DNA of 64,000 nt from Bacteroidota bacterium (GTDB lineage Bacteria > Bacteroidota > Bacteroidia > 2-12-FULL-35-15), in NCBI GenBank assembly GCA_947449315.1, contig CANFRC010000008.1, positions 90,251-154,250 of the forward strand, given 5' to 3'. Positions 34,583-44,273 of the stretch are shown in pieces. Position 1 is the stretch's first letter; every line of letters starts with the position of its first letter. The position numbers were made by a program, and so were the translations under genes. The notes beneath the pieces are model-generated. The model did no database searches. It was not told the DNA's origin and worked only from the letters and a program-made list of their open reading frames with translations.

Positions 34583-37504
34583 CTATTGTATGATTAATTT
34601 TTGAACTTTCATATCTGTTCCTGTATTGAGTCGTATATAATAAATCCCTTTGGATATGCCTTCCAAATTAATTTGTTTATTATAACCTGATGTAATGTTT
34701 TTATCCATTGTGCTGAAAACTTCTTTCCCTTGAAGATCAATTACACTGATCGTCAATTGGCTAAAAACAGCATTGTTGACTGTTACATGAAACAGTCCAC
34801 TTGTTGGGTTCGGATAAACAGATACACTTCCAGCTGTTAATTCATCTATTCCTACTCCTGATATTACAACTGTGTTGGAAACGGTATCAAAACTACATCC
34901 ATTTGTTACTAACAACTGAACAGTGTATGCGCCATTCGCAGTATATGTATGGACTGGATTTGTAACAGCACTGGGTGCACTTCCATCTCCAAAATTCCAA
35001 TAATTTGTGTTACTGCCTAAAGACATATTTGTGAATGCAACAACGTTAACTACGTTTGAATACGTATAAGCAGCAACTGGTACATTTTCCACAGCTACTG
35101 TTTGTACTGTTGAATCACACGAACTCAAATGATAAACGATTGTGTGTGTTCCCACACCTGCAGTTACAGGATCAAATGTAAATCCTGCAACTCCATCACC
35201 ACTGAAAAAGCCTCCTGCTTCAACAGGCGCTAATGTTAGTGCCGTATCAAAAATACAGTATGTCGGATTCAATGTTGCGAAAGAGGCATCTGCAACACCT
35301 ATATCAGTGAGCACAATCCTAGTTGAACCTCCAGGAGAAGAGAATGGATCTAATTGAACATAATATGTTTTACCAGGTGTAAGACAACTTACAGGACTTA
35401 AAAAAGATGAAAACATAACACCTCCATGAGCATCAAAATTTGGGTCATCGTCATTTGCAGCAATGAGTGTTGCTCCGCCTTGTAAAATAGTATCGCATGA
35501 AACTGCATCCCATATTGCTAACTGCGTATCAAAATCAGGTGATTGAACAGATACGCGACCTGAAGCTGGAGCAACAAATGTAAACCATAGTGTATTGGTT
35601 ATAGTGTTGCTAAAATTACACCAACCTGTTTGTGCTGCACAATCAGCTGCTGGCGGAACAGGCTCTCCAACCTGAATTGAAGCTACTGATGTCTCAAAAG
35701 GTCCATTCACTCCAAAAGATAATGGTAGAGCTCCACAAATACTATCATAAGTATAACTTGTAGTAAAACTAATAGGACCATAGGATGCACTTGTTCCATC
35801 ACCTGTTCCGGAACAATCTTGTGAAACAGAAATCTGATAGTTTGTTCCTTGCATTAATCCTGTTAAATTAAATGGAGAACTCGCAACTGTATCAATGATT
35901 CCTGCTCCTGGAGTGAACCCAGTGGTATTATATTCAATAATATAAGGACCTGTACAAGTCGGACAAGACCAAGCAATCGTAGCTGAATCGATTCCAACAT
36001 TTGAAACTGATAATCCTATCGGTTGCGGGCAAAGTGGAGCACTTGCAATATTTACATTGTAATCCTCTGTTTCTCCGAACCCGTATGGGCCACAAGGATC
36101 AATCGGAGTGTCTTCGCTACAGATTACTCTCATTCCTGTAATTCCTAATGATGCTGTTAATGGTATTGTAATGAATCCTGTTTCAGTATGTGGTCCTGTG
36201 AAAAGTCCTGCTGAATTGTACACATTTTCACCCGCATCGGCATAGGAGCCATTTTGATTAAAGTCAATAAAAATAGCAACCCCGTTTGTAAAATCACCGC
36301 CGCAAGTTCCTACTTGTACCGAAAAATGGACAATTTCGGTTTGCGCTAAACTTGGTGTAGCTACTCCATAATAATTGGAATATCTGTTTATTAAGGAGCC
36401 GGCACCACCTGTTGTGGCACAAGTTGACGTATTATTTAATGAACCAACTGTTACATTAAAAATATCTTCATCCCCCGTATTTAATGCTCCTGATCTACAG
36501 TAGCAAACCGAGAATGGGTTCATAGCAACATTCACAAAATTTGATGTGGAAGATGCACCTGATGCCGTACACGTAACAATACATTGATAAAATGTTGCTA
36601 CCGTTTGAGAAGTGGTATAGTTTGCCGTTGTTGCTCCTGCCATATTTGTATACGTGATTCCATCTGATGATGATTGCCATTGAAAAGTAATCCCTGATGC
36701 ACCAGATGTATATCCTGCTAAAGAAAGAGCAAAATTTACACCGCTACAAGCCCCTGCAGGTGCAGATGCCGTTCCTGCTGTTGGAGCTCCTGCACATGGC
36801 AAAGGAGGAGTAAAAACATATTTTTTTCCCGCTAAATTTGTTACACTTGAAATTGCATTGTCTGGTGTTGCTGAAGAAGCGGTTGCTGCAACAGCGGGTG
36901 TAACACTCAGAAAAGATGTTAAGTCATTCAATCCGATAGATGCTGACAAAGTCCCTGCAGTCGCCAAGGACCCACCGTAGACCATATCAATAACATTTGT
37001 TGTTTCATACAATCGTATTTTGAAGGATGCTGTGCTCGTTGCACTTGTAGAACCACCTCCACCAACATTCACATTGTCCCAGCCCACTTCTAATGTTCTG
37101 TTAGGAGCAACGCCTGCAACAACATATTGAATTGAGCCTGTATTTCTATTATTATCATCCCACAAAGGAGCAATTAAAGGGCTCAGCACTGCTGAATTAT
37201 TTAGATTGTTTACCCATCCAACAGAAATAGCAGCTCCCCCCAAACGAATCATTCCGTTTGTAGTGATACTGAATGTAGTATAAGGAGCCCCTCCAAAAGT
37301 AAACGTAAAACCAATTGGAATGGCTGTCTGCGTTCCATCATCACCAATTGCTGTAGAAACTGTTCCGGTTAAAGGAACATAAACTTCTGTTGTTTGTACA
37401 AAAGAATATGCACTTACTTGTGCAGTTATTGCTTTTCCAAACAACAGAAAAAAACAGGATAAAAATAAACTTAATCGCATGTTGACCGTGTAATTTTTTT
37501 TCAT
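34583..37504 (-). CDS. Large multidomain T9SS cargo protein (GEVED, FN3, PKD)
   Basis: 973 residues. Signal peptide 1-29 (LSLFLSCFFLLFGKAITAQ). A beta domain about 30-235 with FTFGGAPYTTFSITTNGMIRLGG; an Ig-like unit about 236-330 (FQWQSSSDGITY); a GEVED domain about 340-490 (FIDFNQNGSYADAGENVY, then FGETEDYNV); a fibronectin type III unit about 495-585; then the duplicated block from about 587 with a beta domain, PKD (WNFGDGS) and Por type A sorting tail. Such proteins are surface adhesins or matrix components. No catalytic domain is visible, so the role in adhesion or binding is inferred. Confidence 0.9.
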   Translation of the reverse strand: MKKNYTVNMRLSLFLSCFFLLFGKAITAQVSAYSFVQTTEVYVPLTGTVSTAIGDDGTQTAIPIGFTFTFGGAPYTTFSITTNGMIRLGGAAISVGWVNNLNNSAVLSPLIAPLWDDNNRNTGSIQYVVAGVAPNRTLEVGWDNVNVGGGGSTSATSTASFKIRLYETTNVIDMVYGGSLATAGTLSASIGLNDLTSFLSVTPAVAATASSATPDNAISSVTNLAGKKYVFTPPLPCAGAPTAGTASAPAGACSGVNFALSLAGYTSGASGITFQWQSSSDGITYTNMAGATTANYTTSQTVATFYQCIVTCTASGASSTSNFVNVAMNPFSVCYCRSGALNTGDEDIFNVTVGSLNNTSTCATTGGAGSLINRYSNYYGVATPSLAQTEIVHFSVQVGTCGGDFTNGVAIFIDFNQNGSYADAGENVYNSAGLFTGPHTETGFITIPLTASLGITGMRVICSEDTPIDPCGPYGFGETEDYNVNIASAPLCPQPIGLSVSNVGIDSATIAWSCPTCTGPYIIEYNTTGFTPGAGIIDTVASSPFNLTGLMQGTNYQISVSQDCSGTGDGTSASYGPISFTTSYTYDSICGALPLSFGVNGPFETSVASIQVGEPVPPAADCAAQTGWCNFSNTITNTLWFTFVAPASGRVSVQSPDFDTQLAIWDAVSCDTILQGGATLIAANDDDPNFDAHGGVMFSSFLSPVSCLTPGKTYYVQLDPFSSPGGSTRIVLTDIGVADASFATLNPTYCIFDTALTLAPVEAGGFFSGDGVAGFTFDPVTAGVGTHTIVYHLSSCDSTVQTVAVENVPVAAYTYSNVVNVVAFTNMSLGSNTNYWNFGDGSAPSAVTNPVHTYTANGAYTVQLLVTNGCSFDTVSNTVVISGVGIDELTAGSVSVYPNPTSGLFHVTVNNAVFSQLTISVIDLQGKEVFSTMDKNITSGYNKQINLEGISKGIYYIRLNTGTDMKVQKLIIQ
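34585..35745 (-). repeat. Tandem duplication, copy 2
   Basis: C-terminal part of the 973-residue gene, closely matching 32727-33905. The shared part covers the beta domain, PKD and sorting tail. Direct orientation means recombination between copies could delete or fuse the intervening 1.85 kb. Confidence 0.85.
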
Positions 37505-38152
37505 TTTATTGGGTTTAATTAACTATTCTATTTTATTGTATTTGCTGTAATAAAACTGTTTAATCTGCATTAAAAAAATAATAACCAGATAATGGATCGA
37601 AGCTATGCACGCCTGATTCAAGTGGTTCCTTTCAGTTAAGAACTACATTGTTTACTGCTTTCAAACAATTTCATTAAGGCGGCAAATTTGAGATAATAAC
37701 AAAAGGAAGTAAATCACACTTTGATGATTTTTAAGGAATCGAATGATATTAGTGGAAGTAAATAATGTAGCACTAATAAACGTTTAATATGCATTCGACT
37801 AACAAGTCTAATAAGTGCAATGTCTAAAACTAAAAGCGACCAAGTTCCAAGAATCGCTTCGAAAGCTGTGTGAATGGAATACACCTAATAAAATGTTTAC
37901 TCCATAAAAATCGGGGAAATCTGAAACTAGAGTTCCGTTTTATTTATTATTTTATTTGAAAAGCGGAAGTGGAGTGCAATTTATACGACCTTGCTTTAGT
38001 CAACAATACGATTCCGTATTCATTCTTTTCGCTTCTCGAATAAAAAATTATTATGACTTCAAAAGACAATACCAGAAGTAAGCTGAAGGTGTTTTTAAAC
38101 GATTAAAGGACTCACACACTTTCTATACAGACATTTTGGAATAGCAAATTAA
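37505..38152. other. Intergenic region, nothing recognised
   Basis: About 650 bases between two minus-strand genes. No open frame with coding character, no tRNA-like cloverleaf and no terminator with a T run were found. It presumably holds the promoter of the 973-residue gene at its left end and the 3' end of the PurF-like transcript at its right end. Confidence 0.5.
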
Positions 38153-40054
38153 TTAATATGCTCTTACATTTTTACCTTCCATGTAATTGATGAATGATTT
38201 ATTCACCACTTTATTTCCTCCTGCTGTAGGATAGTTTCCTGTAAAATACCAATCACCCGAATGATTTGGAATTGCATTGTGTAATCCTTCTATCGATTGA
38301 TAAATAATATCAACCTCCGCATTAATTGATTCCGGGCGAAGCAATTCGGCAATTTTCGAAGAGATCTGTTCGGCTGTAAAAGGAGCATAAATTTCTTTCA
38401 CAACATTTATTATTTCTTCTTTCGGAAGTTCTTCTTGCGCTTTCGCTTTTTCATAAAGCTCGTCCAATAAATTTTCCTTGAAATTATCTTTCAACAATGC
38501 AACAGCTGCTTGAAAAGCAATAAAATCGCCTAATTTAGCCATGTCAATTCCATAACAATCCGGATAACGAATTTGAGGGGCAGAAGAAACAACAACAATT
38601 TTTTTCGGTCCCAAACGATCTAATATTTTTAAAATACTTTGTTTTAAAGTTGTCCCACGAACAATTGAATCATCCACAATCACTAAACTATCTAGCCCTT
38701 CTCTGATCACACCATATGTTGTATCGTATACATGAGCAACCATATCATCACGCTGAGAATCGTTGGTAATAAACGTACGTAGCTTGGCATCTTTTATTGC
38801 TATTTTATGAACGCGAGGCCGAATGGTTAATATTTCACTTAATTCGGGATCGCTTACATGGCTTCCCATTTGCAAAATCTTGTGGCGTTTTATGGTATTA
38901 GCGTAATGATGAAGCCCTTCTATCAATCCGCCAAAAGCAACTTCAGCTGTATTGGGGATATAAGAGAACACTGTATTTTTTAAATCGTAATCTACCGCTT
39001 TTAAAACGGAAGGACACAGTTGACTTCCTAATTTCTGACGTTCCTGGTAAATATCAGCATCACTTCCGCGAGAGAAATAGATTCTTTCAAAAGAACAAGA
39101 CGTTTTTTTAAGTGGCTCTATGATCTCTTCTTCAGAAAATTTGCCATCCTTTTTAATAATAAGTGCATGCCCTGGAGAAAGCTCCTTTACACTGTCAATA
39201 GGGACATTAAAAGCTGTTTGGATAACTGGCCTTTCAGAAGTAACAACCACAATCTCATCGTCGGAATAATAAAACACAGGGCGAATTCCACTAGGATCAC
39301 GTAAAACAAATGCATCGCCATGACCAAATAATCCAGCCATTGCATAACCCCCATCCCATTTTTTACTTGCATCTTTTAAAATGCTATACACATCTAAGTG
39401 CTTCGCTATTAGAGCTGAAATATCTGTATTTGAATGACCTTCTTTCTTGAACTTTTTAAACAAGCGTTCATTTTCTTCGTCCAAAAAGTGTCCAATCTTT
39501 TCCATTACGGTAACGGTATCTGCCTTTTCTTTTGGATGTTGACCTAGCTCTACTAACTGATCAAATAATTCATCCACATTGGTAAGGTTGAAATTTCCTG
39601 CAACAACCAGATTTCTGGTCATCCAATTATTCTGACGCAGGAAAGGGTGACAATTTTCAATACTGTTTCCGCCGAAAGTGCCATATCGTAAATGCCCTAA
39701 AAACAACTCTCCTGTATAAGGCAGATTTTTTTTAAGCCATTTCGCATCTTTTAATCGTTCTGGATTTCTTTTGTTAAGATCTTCGAATTTTGAATTGATT
39801 TTGCCGAAGATTTCTTTTATTGCGCCACTGCCAACCGCTCTTGTTCTGCTGATGTATTTTGTACCAGGGGTGACATCAAATTTAATATTTGCAACACCTG
39901 CCCCGTCTTGCCCTCGGTTGTGCTGCTTTTCCATGAGCAGATACAATTTATTGATACCATATAAGGGCGTCCCGTATTTTTCTATGTAATAATCCAATGG
40001 TTTAAGCAATCGGATCATTGCTATTCCGCACTCGTGTTTTATTGCATCGCTCAT
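38153..40054 (-). CDS. Amidophosphoribosyltransferase-like protein (PurF family, long form)
   Basis: 633 residues, about 130 more than E. coli PurF. The N-terminal glutaminase starts with an 8-residue leader before Cys9 (HECGIAMIRL), matching a propeptide cut to expose the nucleophile. HNRGQDGAGVA and GHLRYGTFGG follow. An insert rich in Lys and Glu spans about 185-215. The C-terminal phosphoribosyltransferase domain has the PRPP loop LVIVDDSIVRGTT. PurF makes phosphoribosylamine from PRPP and glutamine, the first step of purine synthesis. Bacteroidota often carry a second, shorter PurF; whether this copy is the main enzyme cannot be told. It is monocistronic. Confidence 0.88.
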   Translation of the reverse strand: MSDAIKHECGIAMIRLLKPLDYYIEKYGTPLYGINKLYLLMEKQHNRGQDGAGVANIKFDVTPGTKYISRTRAVGSGAIKEIFGKINSKFEDLNKRNPERLKDAKWLKKNLPYTGELFLGHLRYGTFGGNSIENCHPFLRQNNWMTRNLVVAGNFNLTNVDELFDQLVELGQHPKEKADTVTVMEKIGHFLDEENERLFKKFKKEGHSNTDISALIAKHLDVYSILKDASKKWDGGYAMAGLFGHGDAFVLRDPSGIRPVFYYSDDEIVVVTSERPVIQTAFNVPIDSVKELSPGHALIIKKDGKFSEEEIIEPLKKTSCSFERIYFSRGSDADIYQERQKLGSQLCPSVLKAVDYDLKNTVFSYIPNTAEVAFGGLIEGLHHYANTIKRHKILQMGSHVSDPELSEILTIRPRVHKIAIKDAKLRTFITNDSQRDDMVAHVYDTTYGVIREGLDSLVIVDDSIVRGTTLKQSILKILDRLGPKKIVVVSSAPQIRYPDCYGIDMAKLGDFIAFQAAVALLKDNFKENLLDELYEKAKAQEELPKEEIINVVKEIYAPFTAEQISSKIAELLRPESINAEVDIIYQSIEGLHNAIPNHSGDWYFTGNYPTAGGNKVVNKSFINYMEGKNVRAY

Positions 40055-40083
40055 GATAAATTGGGTTTATGAAAAAGACGTAT

Positions 40084-40091
40084 CAAATTTA
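40084..40091 (-). promoter_or_regulatory. -7 box for the PurF-like gene
   Basis: TAAATTTG on the minus strand, 29 bases before the ATG, matches TAnnTTTG. No clear -33 element. Confidence 0.45.
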
Positions 40092-40253
40092 CGATTTTAT
40101 TTCATTGGTTTAAAATGTAATTCCCCCTTTATAGCGATATGTGATTTGTTGGATGAAAGTAAAATCAGGGCTGCCACGATTGCGAAAGAAGATAATCCTA
40201 ATAAACTGAAATTTAGTGAGTATTCTATATCGTATGGCTGTTTTAGATAAAAT

Positions 40254-40288
40254 AAATCCCGAAGAGCTTGTCAAAAACTTCGGGATTT
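40254..40288. terminator. Orphan terminator-like hairpin
   Basis: A perfect 11-bp stem AAATCCCGAAG / CTTCGGGATTT with a 13-base loop. It is not downstream of any called gene. The TCCCGA...TCGGGA core recalls the hairpin at 58991-59026. It may end an unrecognised short transcript or be a dispersed palindrome. Confidence 0.5.
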
Positions 40289-40860
40289 TGGATAAAACTA
40301 AACATGAACAATGTTGTGCTACTCCTTCACAACAACAAGCTTTTAGCATAATTAATATTAATCGAGAGACTAATAATTAATTCTACGGTGCAAATATGAA
40401 TCTATATAATACACAATGCAAACCATAAAACACTAAAAAATAAGACTTCGGAAGCAATATTGGAGACTAAAAATAAGGTTGAAAGTTGAAATTAAAACAC
40501 TTTATAATTCAACAATATAAATGATATTAGAAGTTTAATTGGTTAAAAAACGTAATTCGGCTCTTAAGTTTTCGTGGTTTATTTTTTTATTAAAAAAAAA
40601 CTAAAATCAAGTAAAAATTTCTTAAAAACAGTCCTTCTTTTTAGTTTGAAATATTTTTGATGCCGATTTTACGGCAACATATTCACACTTATATCACAGA
40701 AAATTTGGCAGTACCATTTAGTTGTATTGCTGTAATTTATATAGATAAAAAGAAGCTGTTGAATTGATCCTAAAAACACTGCTTTTTTATGCCTATTTTC
40801 ATAAATTGTAGACCAAACTCTGTTTTTTGTCTACGAAAAGCACTTTTTTATAGATAAAAA

Positions 40861-40890
40861 TTGGGCGGTTTGAAATTTTTATTACATTTG
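40861..40890 (+). promoter_or_regulatory. Promoter of the 519-residue gene
   Basis: TTG (40861-40863), 19 bases, TACATTTG (40883-40890). Both fit the Bacteroidota consensus. It predicts a leader of about 130 nt before the ATG at 41028. Confidence 0.6.
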
Positions 40891-41027
40891 TATCTAGCTT
40901 TTTAACATAGATTAATTGTCCATCGAATGAAGAATCGATTTTTAATTCTGATTGTTTTTGTTTTCTGTTTCTGTAACAGCTGCATTTTGTATTCTCCCAA
41001 TTCTATTTTTTGAACAATCGAAAAAAT

Positions 41028-42587
41028 ATGACAGAAAATCATTTGCATCAACTTATTAAATCGCTATCTGCTCCTGAGAAAGGTTATATCAAGAAGCAAG
41101 CGATGCTGCATGTTATTGGCTCACAAAATAAATACATAAGGATTTTTGATGCGATCGACAAACAGAAAGAGTATAATGAAAAAGAGCTCATCCGAAAATT
41201 TAAGGGGGAGCCTATTCTTAATAATTTCGCTGTGGCTAAAAATTACCTATTCAAGTTCATATTAAAATCATTAGAATCCTATAATACGAGTATAAAAAGT
41301 GAATTGCGTAGCAGCTTGAACCAGATCGAGATTTTGTATAACAAGAATCTTCCACAAGTTGCAAAGAAAATGATCCTAAAGGCAAAAGCAAGTGCCCATA
41401 AATATGAGTTATATGAATTCATGGAAGAATTAATTGATTGGGAAATTATTTTATTAGTTGAAGAAGCTACTCCCCACAATTATTTGAATTTAGTAAACAA
41501 CTATTTTAATGAATTATACGATTCAATAGAAAAGAAAAAAATTATTATTGGCTATAAGCACCTGTACCAAAAATTACGAGCAAAGGCTTTGTATACCGGA
41601 TTGGCAAGAAACGATGAAGATGTTTTACAGTTTCAAAAGATTGCCAGTGAAGATAAAAATGAAGATAAAAACTTGTTGAACACTTTTAATGCGCAGTTCT
41701 ATCGCAATTTAATGTTATCTAATTATTTGTTTACCATTAATGAACAAGGGAAAGCAAATGCTATTTTAACCAAAAACGTTGATCTTTTGGATAACAATGA
41801 ACACATGCTGAAATTAAAACCTTTTACATACATTGGATTATTGCGGAATAAGGCTGTGAATGAACTTTCCTTAATGATGTACCCCGAACTGTTCGCTACA
41901 TTAGAGCGAATGGATCGTTTTGTTGAAAAAAATGGGCACCTGAATCGGAATTTTGAACTGCTTACAGAAAACCTAAAACTCTTTGTTTACATTCCAACAG
42001 GGCAATTTGAAAAGGCACTTAGCATAGCTGAAAAAGTAGAAGAAATTTATACAAAGTTGCCACACACACAAAGTTTGAAAAAAGAAAAACAATTGCACCA
42101 TTACGCATTGGCTTATATTTATATTGGCTTGGGGGAATTCAAACTTGCTAAACAAAAAATTATTCTGCTTTTACACAATACGGATCTAGATTTTAGAAGC
42201 GACTTGTATTGTTTCGCTCATATTTTGAGTTTAATTATTTACTATGAAATGGATAATCAAGAGATGATGGAAAAGAGTATCCGATCAACGTATCGGATCT
42301 TGTTAAAAAGGAATAAGCTTTACACGTTTGAGAAACAGGTCATCACCTTTTTCAAAAAAACGCAGAAAGAAACCAGCAACCCGTATCTATTATCTAAAGA
42401 TTTTATCAATCTAAAAGAAAGCATAGAAGCAGTTACAAAAAGTAATGTAGAAAAAAATGCATTGAATTTATTTGATTTGATTTCTTGGCTAGAAAGCAAA
42501 ATTGAGCGAAAAAGTTTTAAGGAAATAAAACAGGCGAAATTCAATACCCTCATATCTAATGAAGCCTTAAATGCACACATGCATTAG
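41028..42587 (+). CDS. Unknown alpha-helical protein with TPR-like repeats
   Basis: 519 residues from ATG at 41028; the frame is open back to a TTG at 41010, less likely. There is no signal peptide and no membrane segment. The start (HLHQLIKSLSAPEKGYIKKQ) and first 100 residues are a charged helical domain that I have seen only in Bacteroidota hypothetical proteins. The rest consists of helix pairs with TPR-like spacing (GQFEKALSIAEKVEEIY, then YIGLGEFKLAKQKIILLL). A scaffold or regulatory role is plausible. It is monocistronic with its own promoter and an unusually long upstream region. Confidence 0.7.
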   Translation: MTENHLHQLIKSLSAPEKGYIKKQAMLHVIGSQNKYIRIFDAIDKQKEYNEKELIRKFKGEPILNNFAVAKNYLFKFILKSLESYNTSIKSELRSSLNQIEILYNKNLPQVAKKMILKAKASAHKYELYEFMEELIDWEIILLVEEATPHNYLNLVNNYFNELYDSIEKKKIIIGYKHLYQKLRAKALYTGLARNDEDVLQFQKIASEDKNEDKNLLNTFNAQFYRNLMLSNYLFTINEQGKANAILTKNVDLLDNNEHMLKLKPFTYIGLLRNKAVNELSLMMYPELFATLERMDRFVEKNGHLNRNFELLTENLKLFVYIPTGQFEKALSIAEKVEEIYTKLPHTQSLKKEKQLHHYALAYIYIGLGEFKLAKQKIILLLHNTDLDFRSDLYCFAHILSLIIYYEMDNQEMMEKSIRSTYRILLKRNKLYTFEKQVITFFKKTQKETSNPYLLSKDFINLKESIEAVTKSNVEKNALNLFDLISWLESKIERKSFKEIKQAKFNTLISNEALNAHMH

Positions 42588-42680
42588 AACAAGTGTATAC
42601 ATTTTTTAATTATCCGATTGTTTTCATTTCATTCATTCAAAAAAATCGGCTACCCCGGATTCATTTTGAATTGTAAATGC

Positions 42681-43700
42681 CTATAAAAATTTATCCTTTT
42701 TTAAATTCAGCCATTGCAAAGCCGCTCCATTCAGAAGTAATTCTTTCACTTCTCTTTCATACGGCATTTCTTTGATGAGTTTTCCGGGCTCGAGTTCTCC
42801 AAGAGGGAAAGGATAATCTGTCCCTAATGCCACTTTATCTGCGCCAAACATTCCTACAACGTAATCGAGCATTTGGTCATCGTGTACTAAACTATCAATC
42901 CAGAATTTACCTAAATATTCGCGGGGATTCACCTGATTATCGACTGCTACTAAATCGGGGCGGCAATTAAAACCGTGCTCGATACGACCTATCGTTGCTG
43001 GAAAAGAGCCTCCTCCATGCGCAAATGCAACCCTTAGGTTTGGAAGTTTTTCAAACACTCCACCAAATATCATTGAACAAATTGCCAAAGATGTTTCCGC
43101 AGGCATACCCACTAACCAAGGTAACCAATACTTTTGCATTTTATCTTGGCCCATCATATCCCATGGGTGAACAAAAACTGCCATGTCTAATCTTTCACAT
43201 GCCTCAAACACAGGAAAAAGATTTGGATCGCTTAAGTTCCAATCGTTTACATGCGAACCAATTTGAACTCCTACTAATCCAATCTCTTTACAACGTTTTA
43301 ATTCTTTGATGGCCAATTCGGGAGATTGCAGAGGAATTGTTCCCAGGCCAATGAATCTTTTCGGAAAACGTTTTACGATATCAGCAATGTGATCATTTAA
43401 AAAAATAGAAAGTTCCAGACAGTCTTCCGGTTTTGCCCAATAATTAAACATGACTGGAACAGTTGATAAAACCTGAACATCAACATGGTGATGGTCACAT
43501 TCGTTCATCCGTTTTTCTGCACTCCAACAATTGTCTTCAATTTCTCGAAAGAATTTTCCATCATCCAAAATCATATTTGCACAGCAAGGTTTGTGGTGTT
43601 GTAGCTGAACAAATCCGCCATAACCGAATTTCTCTTTCCAATTTGGAATGTGCTCGGGCAAAATATGTGTATGAATATCTATCGTAAGAATTTTTGGCAT
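42681..43700 (-). CDS. 2-Amino-3-carboxymuconate-6-semialdehyde decarboxylase (ACMSD)
   Basis: 339 residues, amidohydrolase-2 fold. Metal ligands: His10 and His12 in DIHTHILPEH, His in VFVHPWDMMG, and Asp in ALGTDYPFPLGE. AHGGGSFPATIGRIEHG carries the second conserved histidine. The length and these motifs match ACMSD, which decarboxylates the ring-open product of 3-hydroxyanthranilate in tryptophan (kynurenine) breakdown and so limits quinolinate formation. No other kynurenine genes are in the window. It is 6 bases downstream of gmk on the same strand. Confidence 0.9.
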   Translation of the reverse strand: MPKILTIDIHTHILPEHIPNWKEKFGYGGFVQLQHHKPCCANMILDDGKFFREIEDNCWSAEKRMNECDHHHVDVQVLSTVPVMFNYWAKPEDCLELSIFLNDHIADIVKRFPKRFIGLGTIPLQSPELAIKELKRCKEIGLVGVQIGSHVNDWNLSDPNLFPVFEACERLDMAVFVHPWDMMGQDKMQKYWLPWLVGMPAETSLAICSMIFGGVFEKLPNLRVAFAHGGGSFPATIGRIEHGFNCRPDLVAVDNQVNPREYLGKFWIDSLVHDDQMLDYVVGMFGADKVALGTDYPFPLGELEPGKLIKEMPYEREVKELLLNGAALQWLNLKKDKFL

Positions 43701-43706
43701 TCCATT

Positions 43707-44270
43707 TTATTTTATGAATTCACGAACTACTTTTTCTGCTTCAGCAAAAGCTTTCTCCAGTTTATCATTCAAAATAATTGTATCGAATTGTTTGGCTGTT
43801 TGCAATTCCACTTCCGCTTTCCCAATTCTTCTTGCAATACTTTCAGGGGTTTCTGTTTCGCGCATCTGTAACCGACTTTCCAAATGCTTTATGCTTGGTG
43901 GCATAACAAAAATAGACAGCGCCTGCTCTCCAAATTGCTTTTTTAAATTTAATCCGCCCACTACATCCATATCAAAAATAATATGATGTCCTTTTTTCCA
44001 AATTCGTTCAATCTCCGCTTTTAAGGTTCCGTAAAAATTATCCTTGTACACTTCTTCCCACTCCACAAATTCTTCGTCAGATATTTTTTGTTTGAATTCT
44101 TCAACAGAAATAAAATAATAATCCACCCCGTTCGTTTCACCTTTTCTCATAGGCCTGCTACAAGCGGAAACAGAGAATTCAAGGGCTGGAAACACGTTTA
44201 ATAAGTGATGCACAATGGTTGTTTTGCCAGCACCGGATGGAGCAGAAAATATAATCAGTTTGCCTTGCAT
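43707..44270 (-). CDS. gmk: Guanylate kinase
   Basis: 187 residues. P-loop SAPSGAGKTTIV (about 9-20); the GMP-binding region reads SVSACSRPMRKGETNGVDYYF, and IFDMDVVGGLNLKKQ follows. It phosphorylates GMP to GDP. It follows yicC by 3 bases, the common gmk-yicC pairing, and precedes the ACMSD gene. Confidence 0.96.
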   Translation of the reverse strand: MQGKLIIFSAPSGAGKTTIVHHLLNVFPALEFSVSACSRPMRKGETNGVDYYFISVEEFKQKISDEEFVEWEEVYKDNFYGTLKAEIERIWKKGHHIIFDMDVVGGLNLKKQFGEQALSIFVMPPSIKHLESRLQMRETETPESIARRIGKAEVELQTAKQFDTIILNDKLEKAFAEAEKVVREFIK

Positions 44271-44273
44271 TTG

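Larger units (their letters stand above)
40055..41027. other. Long intergenic region with an orphan hairpin and a promoter
   Basis: About 970 bases between divergent genes. Left end: -7 box of the PurF-like gene. Centre: the hairpin at 40254-40288. Right end: promoter at 40861-40890. Frames at 40053-40250 (plus) and 40110-40349 (minus) have no family resemblance and no convincing context, so they are not called. The rest is AT-rich. Confidence 0.5.

Noticed and set aside
40053..40349. Short frames on both strands (65 and 79 codons) near the PurF-like start
   Set aside because: No recognisable domain, they overlap each other and the orphan hairpin, and no conserved start context.
40234..40380. 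49-codon plus-strand frame starting MAVLDKINPEEL
   Set aside because: Most of its codons coincide with the 11-bp hairpin stem, so the structure explains it better than a protein.
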